Part shown: in pieces, positions 6,571 to 11,849 of the stretch
Layout of the letters: the number at the start of each line of letters is the position of its first letter
How positions within the stretch are numbered: the first letter of the stretch is position 1
NCBI GenBank assembly: GCA_900548955.1
Contig: URMQ01000040.1
Location: 1 to 11,849, forward strand
DNA length: 11,849 nucleotides
DNA from: an uncultured Eggerthella sp.
GTDB taxonomy: Bacteria; Actinomycetota; Coriobacteriia; Coriobacteriales; Eggerthellaceae
Direction of reading: 5' to 3'
Notes under the pieces: generated by a model
Told to the model about the DNA's origin: nothing
The model's database searches: none
Seen by the model: the letters and a program-made list of their open reading frames with translations, nothing else
Translations under genes and position numbers: made by a program

Positions 6571-8235
6571 CTAAACCCAGGCTGCGTGTTCACTCGTGTT
6601 TTGGCGCGCATTTTCATTCGTGTTGTGGAGCATATTTTCGCTCGTGCCCTGAAGCGCATATTCACTCATGCCAGAGACGATTTCGTTCAAATCGTTTTCA
6701 TCGATAAGGGTTCGCGCATCAAAAAGAAGCTTTTGGTGTGTTATGCGCCCAATAACGGGTATGCGCCGTTTTTGCACCAAGTATTCCATGCATTCCTGCG
6801 CGTTACCTTTGTCTTTGAAAATTGCTTCAACGCAGTACGTGGGAATATCAAGCATTGGCAACGATCCGCCACCTGATCGGGATATATCTTGGGTGACTTT
6901 GAAATCTGCTATCTTTGAAGTGTCGCTTTGATCGAGCGCTGTCTTTAGCTTGTTTGCGGTTTCTTGAATTTCTTCAGGCATTGCGCAAAGCATCTTTAAG
7001 GTAGGAATGGCCTTCATTGCTTTGTTTGGATCCAGATACAGACGAAGGGTTGCTTCAAGGGCTGCGATAGTCATTTTGTCCAGGCGAAGTGCGCGAGCAA
7101 GAGGATTCTTTTTAAGGCGATCTATCAATTCCTTTTTGCCAACAATAATGCCAGCTTGTGGGCCTCCGAGTAATTTATCTCCAGAAAAGGAAAGCAAGTC
7201 GCAGCCTTGGCAAAGTGATTCTGAAACCGTAGGTTCTTGATCTGCGGTAAGCCATTTTGGACGAATAAACAAACCCGATCCCAAATCTTCATAAACCAAA
7301 AGCGGCTCTGGTGCGGGTTGTGATGGCTGACCATGCGTCGTATAGGGCGCTTGGGTAGAAAGCGGCTCCTGGGCTAAAAACGGTGCCTGGGCAGAAAACG
7401 GCGTTTGATCCAAATAGGACGCTTGAGCGGCATGGGGCATTTGAGCGGTGGCGCTGTTTCGTTGTTTGTTTACGGCATTGGCAAGTTTTCGCAGATCCTT
7501 TATGTCGACCGATTCGGTAAAGCCAACCAAACGATAGTTCGAAGTATGTACCTTCAGCAACATAGCGGTATCGTTGGTGATTGCGTTTTCGTAGTCGGAT
7601 AAGTGGGTTTTGTTGGTGGTGCCCACTTCGACCATGTGAGCGTGCGAAAAGTCCATAATGTCGGGGATTCTAAACGATCCACCTATTTCAATAAGTTCAC
7701 CGCGAGAAATAATAGCTTGTTTATCTTGAGCGAATTCATGGAGCACCATCATCACTGCAGCAGCATTGTTGTTTACCGCGATAGCCGCTTCCGCGCCTGT
7801 AAGTGCACAAATAAGTTCTTCGTAGTGAATATGTCTACTGCCACGTTCCATGGCTTGAGTGTCGTATTCAAGCGTTGAATATCCCTTAGCTACCTCAATG
7901 ACGCTTTCGAGGGCCTCATCAGCTAAAACACTACGACCAAGATTAGTGTGAACAATGATGCCCGTTGCATTTACTACGCGGCGAAGGGAAGGGTTTGCCT
8001 GTAATTCGAGCTGATCTATAACTACTTCAGTAATAGAAGAGGCATCGGTATCGGCATGCTGATTGGCAAGAATTGCACTACGGCGTGCATCGATTTCTTT
8101 TCGAATGATGTCTGCTTTAAGTGCATGAGGCAGATCGGTAAGTAAGGCGTTCTTTTTGCTAAGAGAAAGGTTTTGAAGAATTTCTTCAACCGAAGGAAGC
8201 GATCGCAGAGCTTCTTGGATAGACTGATCTGCCAT
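6571..8235 (-). CDS. selA: L-seryl-tRNA(Sec) selenium transferase SelA, with repeat insertions
   Basis: SelA is a PLP enzyme (a decamer in characterised bacteria) that converts Ser-tRNA(Sec) to Sec-tRNA(Sec) using selenophosphate. The N-terminal tRNA-binding segment is residues 1-80 (RSLPSVEEIL early). The core begins with NATGIIVHTNLGRS (89-102). The PLP lysine is K354 in LLSFSGDKLLGGPQAG, and SGGGSLP (454-460) is also conserved. At 554 aa it is about 90 residues longer than usual. Two parts account for this: a Q/P/A-rich insert (about 261-310) of hexapeptide repeats just before LLVYEDLGSG, and a C-terminal tail of octapeptide repeats (524-554). Both are in frame and all catalytic motifs are intact, so the enzyme is probably functional. 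ATG 8235 is preceded by AAAGGAT, giving an AGGA-to-ATG spacing of 6 nt. A GTG at 8286 in frame lacks an SD. Confidence 0.95.
   Translation of the reverse strand: MADQSIQEALRSLPSVEEILQNLSLSKKNALLTDLPHALKADIIRKEIDARRSAILANQHADTDASSITEVVIDQLELQANPSLRRVVNATGIIVHTNLGRSVLADEALESVIEVAKGYSTLEYDTQAMERGSRHIHYEELICALTGAEAAIAVNNNAAAVMMVLHEFAQDKQAIISRGELIEIGGSFRIPDIMDFSHAHMVEVGTTNKTHLSDYENAITNDTAMLLKVHTSNYRLVGFTESVDIKDLRKLANAVNKQRNSATAQMPHAAQASYLDQTPFSAQAPFLAQEPLSTQAPYTTHGQPSQPAPEPLLVYEDLGSGLFIRPKWLTADQEPTVSESLCQGCDLLSFSGDKLLGGPQAGIIVGKKELIDRLKKNPLARALRLDKMTIAALEATLRLYLDPNKAMKAIPTLKMLCAMPEEIQETANKLKTALDQSDTSKIADFKVTQDISRSGGGSLPMLDIPTYCVEAIFKDKGNAQECMEYLVQKRRIPVIGRITHQKLLFDARTLIDENDLNEIVSGMSEYALQGTSENMLHNTNENARQNTSEHAAWV
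6574..6666 (-). repeat. 24-bp tandem repeat at the selA 3' end
   Basis: The last 31 codons of selA read as octapeptide units: SEYALQGT, SENMLHNT, NENARQNT and the partial SEHAAWV. At the DNA level these are three 24-bp units plus a 21-bp remainder sharing a CACTCGTG-type core. They lie after the last conserved SelA block, so copy number could vary without harming the enzyme. The reverse-frame reading of the same repeat extends the selB frame upstream. Confidence 0.85.
7333..7440 (-). repeat. 18-bp tandem repeat within selA
   Basis: Residues 266-301 of SelA are six hexapeptide units ending in Q (the last in H): MPHAAQ, ASYLDQ, TPFSAQ, APFLAQ, EPLSTQ and APYTTH. The DNA repeats with an 18-bp period and diverges by point changes, including the third position. 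The insert sits between the helix ending LANAVNKQ and the strand LLVYEDLGSG, a place where other SelA proteins have only a short turn. Confidence 0.85.
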
Positions 8236-8292
8236 GGGGGATCCTTTCTCGTTTGACAGTTCCTCGCAGTGCAACAAATGTTTCACAAAAGG

Positions 8293-8350
8293 TATAATGC
8301 CAGTTCAAGCTGACACTTATTCGATGCAAGTTTGATTAGTTGGCATTATA
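8293..8350. promoter_or_regulatory. 10-bp inverted repeat carrying two -10-like boxes
   Basis: TATAATGCCA (8293-8302) and TGGCATTATA (8341-8350) are perfect reverse complements separated by 38 bp. Each arm contains a consensus -10 hexamer pointing inward. The minus-strand copy (8350-8345), with TTGAAG (8376-8371) as a -35 at a 19-nt spacer, is the likely selA promoter, with a leader of about 100 nt. The plus-strand copy lacks a good -35. An 8-bp direct repeat, AGTTGGCA (8338-8345 and 8350-8357), overlaps the right arm. The symmetry suggests a regulator-binding site as much as promoters. Confidence 0.45.
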
Positions 8351-8444
8351 GTTGGCAGAGATGAATTCACCTTCAACTCACCGCTAAGCGGGCGATTTAG
8401 TACCTCGGTATGATGAAAACTCCTCATTGGAGAATAATTGTGGT

Positions 8445-8450
8445 TATAAT
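8445..8450 (+). promoter_or_regulatory. -10 box upstream of the yedE operon
   Basis: TATAAT at 8445-8450 is a perfect -10 hexamer, in the context TATAATGC shared with the two boxes at 8293 and 8350. The -35 region is poor (CCTCAT at 17 nt), so it may need an activator. Transcription from here would give a 5' leader of about 235 nt before yedE. Confidence 0.4.
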
Positions 8451-8451
8451 G

Positions 8452-8690
8452 CAGCCGACAGTTCGGCCAACTTTTTCTGCGTTAGTTTGGCTGAGCCGTT
8501 AATAGTTTTTGTTTCGAATGGGAAACAAAGAACAAGCATTTCTGCATACCTTGTTCTGTTCTGCACCGCCTGTAATGGAGACATGCCTGGTGTGGGGGCA
8601 TGTGTGTCTCTGTGACGAAGTATTGTTCACAGTTGGGCGTCGTAGCTTACATACGTTTTCATAGGTGCTACACGCTCCATCAAAGGAGTG
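8452..8690 (+). promoter_or_regulatory. Structured 5' leader of the selenium-transport operon
   Basis: A run of stem-loops precedes yedE. Perfect or near-perfect helices are 8454-8458/8463-8467 (GCCGA/TCGGC), 8464-8470/8487-8493 (one G-U), 8508-8515/8522-8529 (TTTGTTTC/GAAACAAA), 8529-8536/8550-8557 (AGAACAAG/CTTGTTCT), 8581-8587/8597-8603 (ACATGCC/GGCATGT) and 8642-8646/8667-8671. The first two share bases and cannot coexist; 8452-8456 can also pair with 8489-8493. Mutually exclusive helices plus a final SD-masking hairpin are how riboswitch or attenuator leaders are built. I cannot match it to a known class, and folding was done by eye. No good reading frame explains the region. Confidence 0.45.
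8673..8690 (+). promoter_or_regulatory. Hairpin that masks the yedE ribosome binding site
   Basis: CGCTCC (8673-8678) pairs with GGAGTG (8685-8690, one G-U) around the loop ATCAAA. The right arm contains most of the SD AAAGGAG (8682-8688), placed 5 nt before ATG 8694. The stem would lower translation until opened. Confidence 0.45.
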
Positions 8691-8693
8691 CGT

Positions 8694-9755
8694 ATGAATT
8701 CTTTGACTAAAGAACGAGTAGTTCTCGTGGTGAGTGGCATAGTTGCTGCTGCAGTTGCAATTATGCTTGCTTCAAATGGTAATCCTGGCAACATGGCAAT
8801 CTGTATTGCCTGTTTTATTCGCGATTCTGCAGGAGCAATGAAGCTGCAGACGAATGAAACTGTGCAGTATTTAAGGCCAGAAATTATTGGCATTATTGTG
8901 GGCGCTTGTGTGATGGCTTTTATTGGTAAGGAATTCAAAGCCACCGCAGGATCGTCTCCCTTTACTCGTTTTGCCCTAGGCTTCATCGTAATGATTGGAT
9001 GTCTCATTTTCTTGGGTTGTCCTTTGCGAATGGTACTTCGCATGGCGGCGGGTGATCTTAATGCTTGGGTTGCTTTGATTGGTTTTGCGGCAGGCATTTT
9101 AACGGGTGTATTTTTCCTCAAGAAAGGCTTTTCACTGGGTCGTGCTGAAACGGTAAAGAAGGGCGAGGGCTTAATTCTTCCTATTGTGGTTGTTGCGCTG
9201 TTTATATTAAGCGTGACTACTACGGTGTTTGCGGTATCGCAATCAGGTCCTGGAAGCATGCATGCACCTGTTGTTCTTTCCCTTATTGGAGGTATTGCTT
9301 TTGGCATGTTGGCGCAACGTTCCCGTCTTTGTTTTGCGGGTGGTTTGCGCGATTTAGCGCTTGTTCGCGATGGTTGGGGATTGGTCGTTATTGGTATTTT
9401 GTTCGCAGGCGTTTTGATCTTCAATGTAGTTAATGGCTCTTTCCATGTAAGTTTTGCCGACCAGCCAATTGCTCATACCGAAGCACTTTGGAATATTTTG
9501 GGTATGTATGTTGTTGGCTTTGGCGTTACGCTGCTGGGAGGTTGCCCTCTGCGTCAGCTAGTTTTAGCAGGCTCTGGTTCGGGTGACTCTGCGGTTACCT
9601 TTGTTGGTTTATTGGTAGGCGCCGCCTTTGCTCATAATTTCGGTTTGGCTTCTAGTGCAAATGGCACTACTGAAGCAGGACAGATTGCAACAATTGTGTG
9701 CATCGTTCTATTGTTTATCATCGCTGCTGTTAATTTACGTCGCAGTCGTGCTTAA
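8694..9755 (+). CDS. yedE: YedE-type selenium transporter (YeeE/YedE membrane protein)
   Basis: The product is a 353-aa inner-membrane protein with about ten hydrophobic segments and two homologous halves. Each half carries a GCPLR motif (108-112 and 283-287). Further cysteines sit in MAICIACFIRD (C37, C40) and RSRLCFAGGLRD (C213). These are the marks of the YeeE/YedE family, whose YeeE member takes up thiosulfate through cysteine relay sites. The YedE branch is found next to selenium genes and is thought to import a selenium compound; the substrate is inferred. ATG 8694 has the SD AAAGGAG at 5 nt. An upstream GTG at 8688 overlaps the SD. It is the first gene of an operon with a tusA-like gene 14 nt downstream, and is divergent from selA-selB-selC. 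Confidence 0.92.
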   Translation: MNSLTKERVVLVVSGIVAAAVAIMLASNGNPGNMAICIACFIRDSAGAMKLQTNETVQYLRPEIIGIIVGACVMAFIGKEFKATAGSSPFTRFALGFIVMIGCLIFLGCPLRMVLRMAAGDLNAWVALIGFAAGILTGVFFLKKGFSLGRAETVKKGEGLILPIVVVALFILSVTTTVFAVSQSGPGSMHAPVVLSLIGGIAFGMLAQRSRLCFAGGLRDLALVRDGWGLVVIGILFAGVLIFNVVNGSFHVSFADQPIAHTEALWNILGMYVVGFGVTLLGGCPLRQLVLAGSGSGDSAVTFVGLLVGAAFAHNFGLASSANGTTEAGQIATIVCIVLLFIIAAVNLRRSRA

Positions 9756-9769
9756 AGGAGAGGAGCATC

Positions 9770-9979
9770 ATGGTACAAGTAGACGCAAAAGGTTTGTTTT
9801 GCCCTGAACCTCTTATGATGACTCAGGCTGCAATTAAGAATAACCCTGGAGAAACCATCGTGGTAGAAGTTGACAGTGCTGCACCGCGAGACAATATTTT
9901 ACGTTTGGTTCGCCGAAAGAAGTTGCAGGCTAGCGTCGAAGAAAACAACGGCGTGTATATCATTACTATTACTCAGTAA
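9770..9979 (+). CDS. TusA-like sulfur/selenium carrier (YedF N-terminal-domain type)
   Basis: The 69-aa protein has the TusA/SirA fold signature: DAKGLFCPEPLMMTQAAI, with the persulfide- or selenide-carrying cysteine at residue 11 in CPEP, then a short beta-alpha-beta core ending VYIITITQ. TusA-type proteins accept sulfur from cysteine desulfurases and pass it on. In selenium gene clusters the related YedF protein has such a domain followed by a DsrE-like domain; here only the TusA part is present. The start ATG 9770 is preceded by AAAGGAGAGGAG and lies 14 nt after yedE, so translation is probably coupled to the transporter. Likely it receives selenium or sulfur entering through YedE. Transport to tRNA thiolation is less likely given the neighbours. 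Confidence 0.9.
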   Translation: MVQVDAKGLFCPEPLMMTQAAIKNNPGETIVVEVDSAAPRDNILRLVRRKKLQASVEENNGVYIITITQ

Positions 9980-9998
9980 GATAAGTTTGTATTTTGAT

Positions 9999-10065
9999 AA
10001 AGGATTCCCGTCAGCTTTTTCAGTCAGCTTTTGATAGTTACGTTCTAGCATGGCGGGAATTCTTT
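9999..10065 (+). promoter_or_regulatory. Long stem-loop between the tusA-like and DUF3343 genes
   Basis: AAAGGATTCCCG (9999-10010) pairs with CGGGAATTCTTT (10054-10065) as 12 bp with one G-U. The 43-nt loop holds a direct repeat of GTCAGCTTTT (10010-10019 and 10023-10032). There is no strong T-run after the stem, so it looks more like a processing, stabilising or attenuating element inside the operon than a full terminator. Confidence 0.5.
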
Positions 10066-10093
10066 GTATACGAAAAAACTCGGCAGGAAAACA

Positions 10094-10306
10094 ATGGTAG
10101 TAGTTACATTTCATACGACCGCTGATGCCTTTTCTTTTGAAAAAGCATGCAAAAATAGGGGAATACCAGGGCGCTTGACTACTATTCCAAGAAGTATTTC
10201 TGCAGGGTGTGGTTTGTCTTGGAGCGCGCCTGTTGAATCGCAAGAGGCAATAGAAAAGGTAATTCAAGATGTCTGCTTGCAGATAGAAGACATCCATGTT
10301 CTCTAA
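10094..10306 (+). CDS. DUF3343 putative Se/S carrier-like protein
   Basis: The 70-aa protein matches DUF3343 by pattern: VTFHTTADAFSFEKACKNRGIPGRL then IPRSISAGCGLSW, with the conserved cysteine at residue 39 in the SAGCG motif and another at 19. These small proteins recur beside selenium or sulfur genes and are named putative Se/S carriers; their chemistry is not established. I start at ATG 10094 because AGGA lies 5 nt upstream and the family begins with this beta strand; a TTG at 10064 in frame lies within the upstream hairpin. The gene sits between the tusA-like and desulfurase-like genes in the same direction. Together the three form a likely chain of thiol carriers with a PLP enzyme. A small hairpin (10292-10313) overlaps its stop codon. 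Confidence 0.85.
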   Translation: MVVVTFHTTADAFSFEKACKNRGIPGRLTTIPRSISAGCGLSWSAPVESQEAIEKVIQDVCLQIEDIHVL

Positions 10307-10368
10307 CGTGGATTCTCTTATGTATGCTCGGCATTAAACCGAAACGTTGAGTGGTCTTAAGGAAGTTC

Positions 10369-11523
10369 GTGTTGATTTATTTCGATAACGCAGCAACAAC
10401 GATGAAAAAACCCGAGGAGGTAGCTCAAGCAGTTTGCACGGCCCTTTCTTCCTTTGGTGGAGTGGGCAGAGGAGTACATCCTGCCTCGTTGGCTGCAGGG
10501 CGAGCGGTATTTGAAGCGCGCGAACGAATTGCGGCATTGCTAGACGTTTCGTCTTCTAATGGAGTTGCTTTTACTCTGAATGCCACCATGGCTTTAAACA
10601 TTGCACTTCAGGGGTTGGCGAAACCTGGAAGCAAAATAGTCAGCACTGCAGCATCTCATAATTCGGTATTGCGCCCACTATTTCGCTTGCGGGATGAATT
10701 GCACTGTGAAATAGAAATCATTCCCATTCAACAAGATGGATCTCTAGATTATGCTCTCTATGAACAGGCACTTTCTTCTGGGGATGTGTCGCTTGTTGCA
10801 GTTACTCATGCTTCCAATGTCACGGGCGATATTTATGATGCGAAAAGGATGGCGCAAGCTGCTCATGCTGCAGGTGCCCTTTTTGTATTAGACGCGGCGC
10901 AAACAGCAGGATCATATCCTGTTTCTATGCGGAATATTGGGGCAGATGTGTTGTGCTTTACTGGGCATAAAAGCTTATTTGGCCCTCAGGGTATCGGGGG
11001 TTTGTGCGTACGTCCTTCGCTTGAGATCCATCCTTTGCTCGAAGGTGGTTCGGGAGTTCATTCCTTCGATGAACGTCACCCCCGATTTATGCCTGAATCC
11101 CTTGAGGCGGGGACAATAAACGCTCATGGATTAGCGGGTTTAGCGGCAGGGGTTTCTTTCTTACAGAAACAAGGCATCAATACTGTTCACAAGCATCTTG
11201 CTGCGTTAACGGATCGTTTTGAGCAGGGTGTTTCTGCTATCGAAGGCGTTCGTGTTGTGGGTGGTCACAATTCATTTGGTCGTTGTGGTATTGTTTCTAT
11301 CCAGGCAGAGAATATAGATTCATCTTATTTGGCAGATATGCTTGCCTCCGAGTTTGACATCTGTACTCGCGCAGGTGCTCATTGTGCTCCGCTTATGCAC
11401 AAATGCCTCGGCACCGAAGAGAGCGGTGTGGTCCGTTTTAGTTTTTCTTACTTTACTACCGAAGAAGAAATAGAGCAGGGGATTAAAGCACTTCAAAGCT
11501 GCATAACAATGGCAAGATCTTAG
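10369..11523 (+). CDS. Cysteine-desulfurase-family PLP enzyme of the selenium cluster
   Basis: The 384-aa protein is a class V aminotransferase-fold enzyme. It begins LIYFDNAATT, the usual start of the cysteine desulfurase family. Key sites are SHNSV (96-100), the PLP-contacting DAAQ (175-178), FTGHKSLFGPQGIGGL with the Schiff-base lysine K201, and RAGAHCAPLMHK with the catalytic cysteine C339. Such enzymes release sulfur (or selenium, as selenocysteine lyase) from cysteine onto C339. Next to yedE, tusA-like and DUF3343 it most likely supplies or mobilises selenium for SelD. I cannot separate desulfurase from selenocysteine lyase by sequence. GTG 10369 is the chosen start because AGGA lies 5 nt upstream and the fold begins there; GTG 10351 would add six residues and enclose the SD. 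The gene converges on selD with a 20-nt gap. Confidence 0.9.
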   Translation: MLIYFDNAATTMKKPEEVAQAVCTALSSFGGVGRGVHPASLAAGRAVFEARERIAALLDVSSSNGVAFTLNATMALNIALQGLAKPGSKIVSTAASHNSVLRPLFRLRDELHCEIEIIPIQQDGSLDYALYEQALSSGDVSLVAVTHASNVTGDIYDAKRMAQAAHAAGALFVLDAAQTAGSYPVSMRNIGADVLCFTGHKSLFGPQGIGGLCVRPSLEIHPLLEGGSGVHSFDERHPRFMPESLEAGTINAHGLAGLAAGVSFLQKQGINTVHKHLAALTDRFEQGVSAIEGVRVVGGHNSFGRCGIVSIQAENIDSSYLADMLASEFDICTRAGAHCAPLMHKCLGTEESGVVRFSFSYFTTEEEIEQGIKALQSCITMARS

Positions 11524-11555
11524 CGCATATTTTAGCGTGTATTTTAGCGTGTATC
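11520..11555. repeat. Three 12-bp tandem repeats joining the 3' ends of the desulfurase gene and selD
   Basis: TTAGCGCATATT, TTAGCGTGTATT and TTAGCGTGTATC lie head to tail. The first unit holds the desulfurase stop TAG (plus strand). The third holds the selD stop, and each unit gives an in-frame TAA in the selD frame, so selD ends in three successive stops. This is the third small tandem repeat in the locus. Confidence 0.8.
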
Positions 11556-11807
11556 AGCAAACGAAATAGTTCCCGTGCTTCCTTCAGTGATAGTTCCTAT
11601 GCGGCTTGGCATACGCCCTGTTTTATTGAAGAACGTTTCTTCAAATAAATGAGCAAAGTCAGGATCGATCGCTACCAAGAGCCCGCCCGAGGTTTGAGGG
11701 TCGCAAATAATGCCCAGACGATTGTCGAACGTATCGTCATCAAGATTACCTTGTGTAATTACGCCTTCTAAGTCATCTATGATGGCAAACGTTTTTCTTG
11801 TTGAATA
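11544..11807 (-). pseudogene. selD: Selenophosphate synthetase SelD, C-terminal fragment
   Basis: On the minus strand the frame ends with LGIICDPQTSGGLLVAI, the diagnostic C-terminal SelD motif, followed by MPSRIGTITEGSTGTISFADTR and a stop at 11544. SelD makes selenophosphate from selenide and ATP for SelA. Only about 87 codons are open: a TAA lies in frame at 11810-11808, and no ATG, GTG or TTG start lies between it and the motif. The N-terminal ATP- and selenide-binding half is therefore not continuous with this piece. The upstream sequence to the window edge reads as an AT-rich hairpin, suggesting an insertion, rearrangement or assembly join. A frameshift alone does not explain it, since the other two frames also close within about 30 nt of this boundary. 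Confidence 0.75.
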
Positions 11808-11809
11808 TT

Positions 11810-11847
11810 AATTTATAGATTCCTGCTTGTGAAAGAATCCATAAATT
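11810..11847. repeat. 13-bp inverted repeat at the selD break
   Basis: AATTTATAGATTC (11810-11822) matches the reverse complement of GAATCCATAAATT (11835-11847) at 12 of 13, with a 12-nt loop. It starts exactly where the selD frame is broken (TAA at 11808-11810). It could be the end of a mobile element, a terminator of a gene beyond the edge, or an inversion site. Too little sequence remains to decide. Confidence 0.5.
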
Positions 11848-11849
11848 GT

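Noticed and set aside
6555..6665. N-terminal extension of SelB by 37 residues
   Set aside because: It reads the selA 24-bp repeats in another frame, giving Arg/Lys-rich residues, whereas ATG 6554 has an SD and matches the normal SelB start.
8253..8298. TTGACA (8253-8258) and TATAAT (8293-8298) as one plus-strand promoter
   Set aside because: The gap is 34 nt, twice the workable spacing, and TTGACA lies in the selA leader.
8427..8615. 62-codon frame with two CxxC-like cysteines and a UGA stop in the yedE leader, a possible small selenoprotein
   Set aside because: It begins with TTG without an SD, the reading past UGA is short and unconvincing, and the segment is better explained by RNA stem-loops.
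8627..9424. 265-codon frame antisense to yedE
   Set aside because: Its composition (Lys, Pro, Thr and Ala rich, with no motif) is what the complement of a hydrophobic membrane protein gives; yedE has clear family motifs and an SD.

Overview
The window is bacterial chromosome from an organism that makes selenoproteins. It carries most of a selenium locus: the selenocysteine tRNA (selC), selB, selA, a YedE-type selenium transporter, a TusA-like sulfurtransferase, a DUF3343 putative Se/S carrier, a cysteine-desulfurase-family PLP enzyme and the 3' end of selD. Good purine-rich Shine-Dalgarno (SD) sequences, a DegV protein, a stand-alone acidic acyl carrier protein and an AGCS amino-acid/cation symporter point to an anaerobic Gram-positive. 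An AT-leaning member of the Coriobacteriia is my tentative guess; no rRNA or taxonomic marker is present to prove it.

Layout. Positions 1-348 hold no gene, only a short inverted repeat and one consensus DnaA-box 9-mer. degV (349-1224, +) faces an AGCS symporter (1455-2876, -). The gap between them holds a bidirectional terminator nested inside a longer imperfect inverted repeat (1231-1411) that looks like a small MITE. An acyl carrier protein gene with its own terminator (3004-3279, -) follows. Then comes a SAM-dependent methyltransferase (3522-4427, +) whose stop lies 8 nt from the 3' end of selC.

Selenium locus. selC, selB and selA (4436-8235) lie on the minus strand and read selA-selB-selC, so they are probably one transcription unit. 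Divergently, yedE, tusA-like, DUF3343 and the desulfurase-like gene (8694-11523, +) form a second unit, and selD converges on it. The two units share a 458-nt regulatory region (8236-8693). It has three copies of a TATAATGC motif, two of them as a 10-bp inverted repeat, then a run of stem-loops and a hairpin that buries the yedE SD. Inferred pathway: YedE imports a selenium species; the TusA-like protein, DUF3343 and the PLP enzyme mobilise or carry it; SelD makes selenophosphate; SelA converts seryl-tRNA(Sec) to selenocysteyl-tRNA(Sec); SelB delivers that to UGA codons.

Oddities. SelA has two independent tandem-repeat expansions (six 18-bp units inside the catalytic domain and 24-bp units at the C-terminus), which make it about 90 residues longer than usual. 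selD keeps only its last ~85 codons: an in-frame TAA and a hairpin-forming AT-rich sequence replace the upstream part at the right edge. The structured leader of the transporter operon is the best candidate for an undescribed regulatory element.
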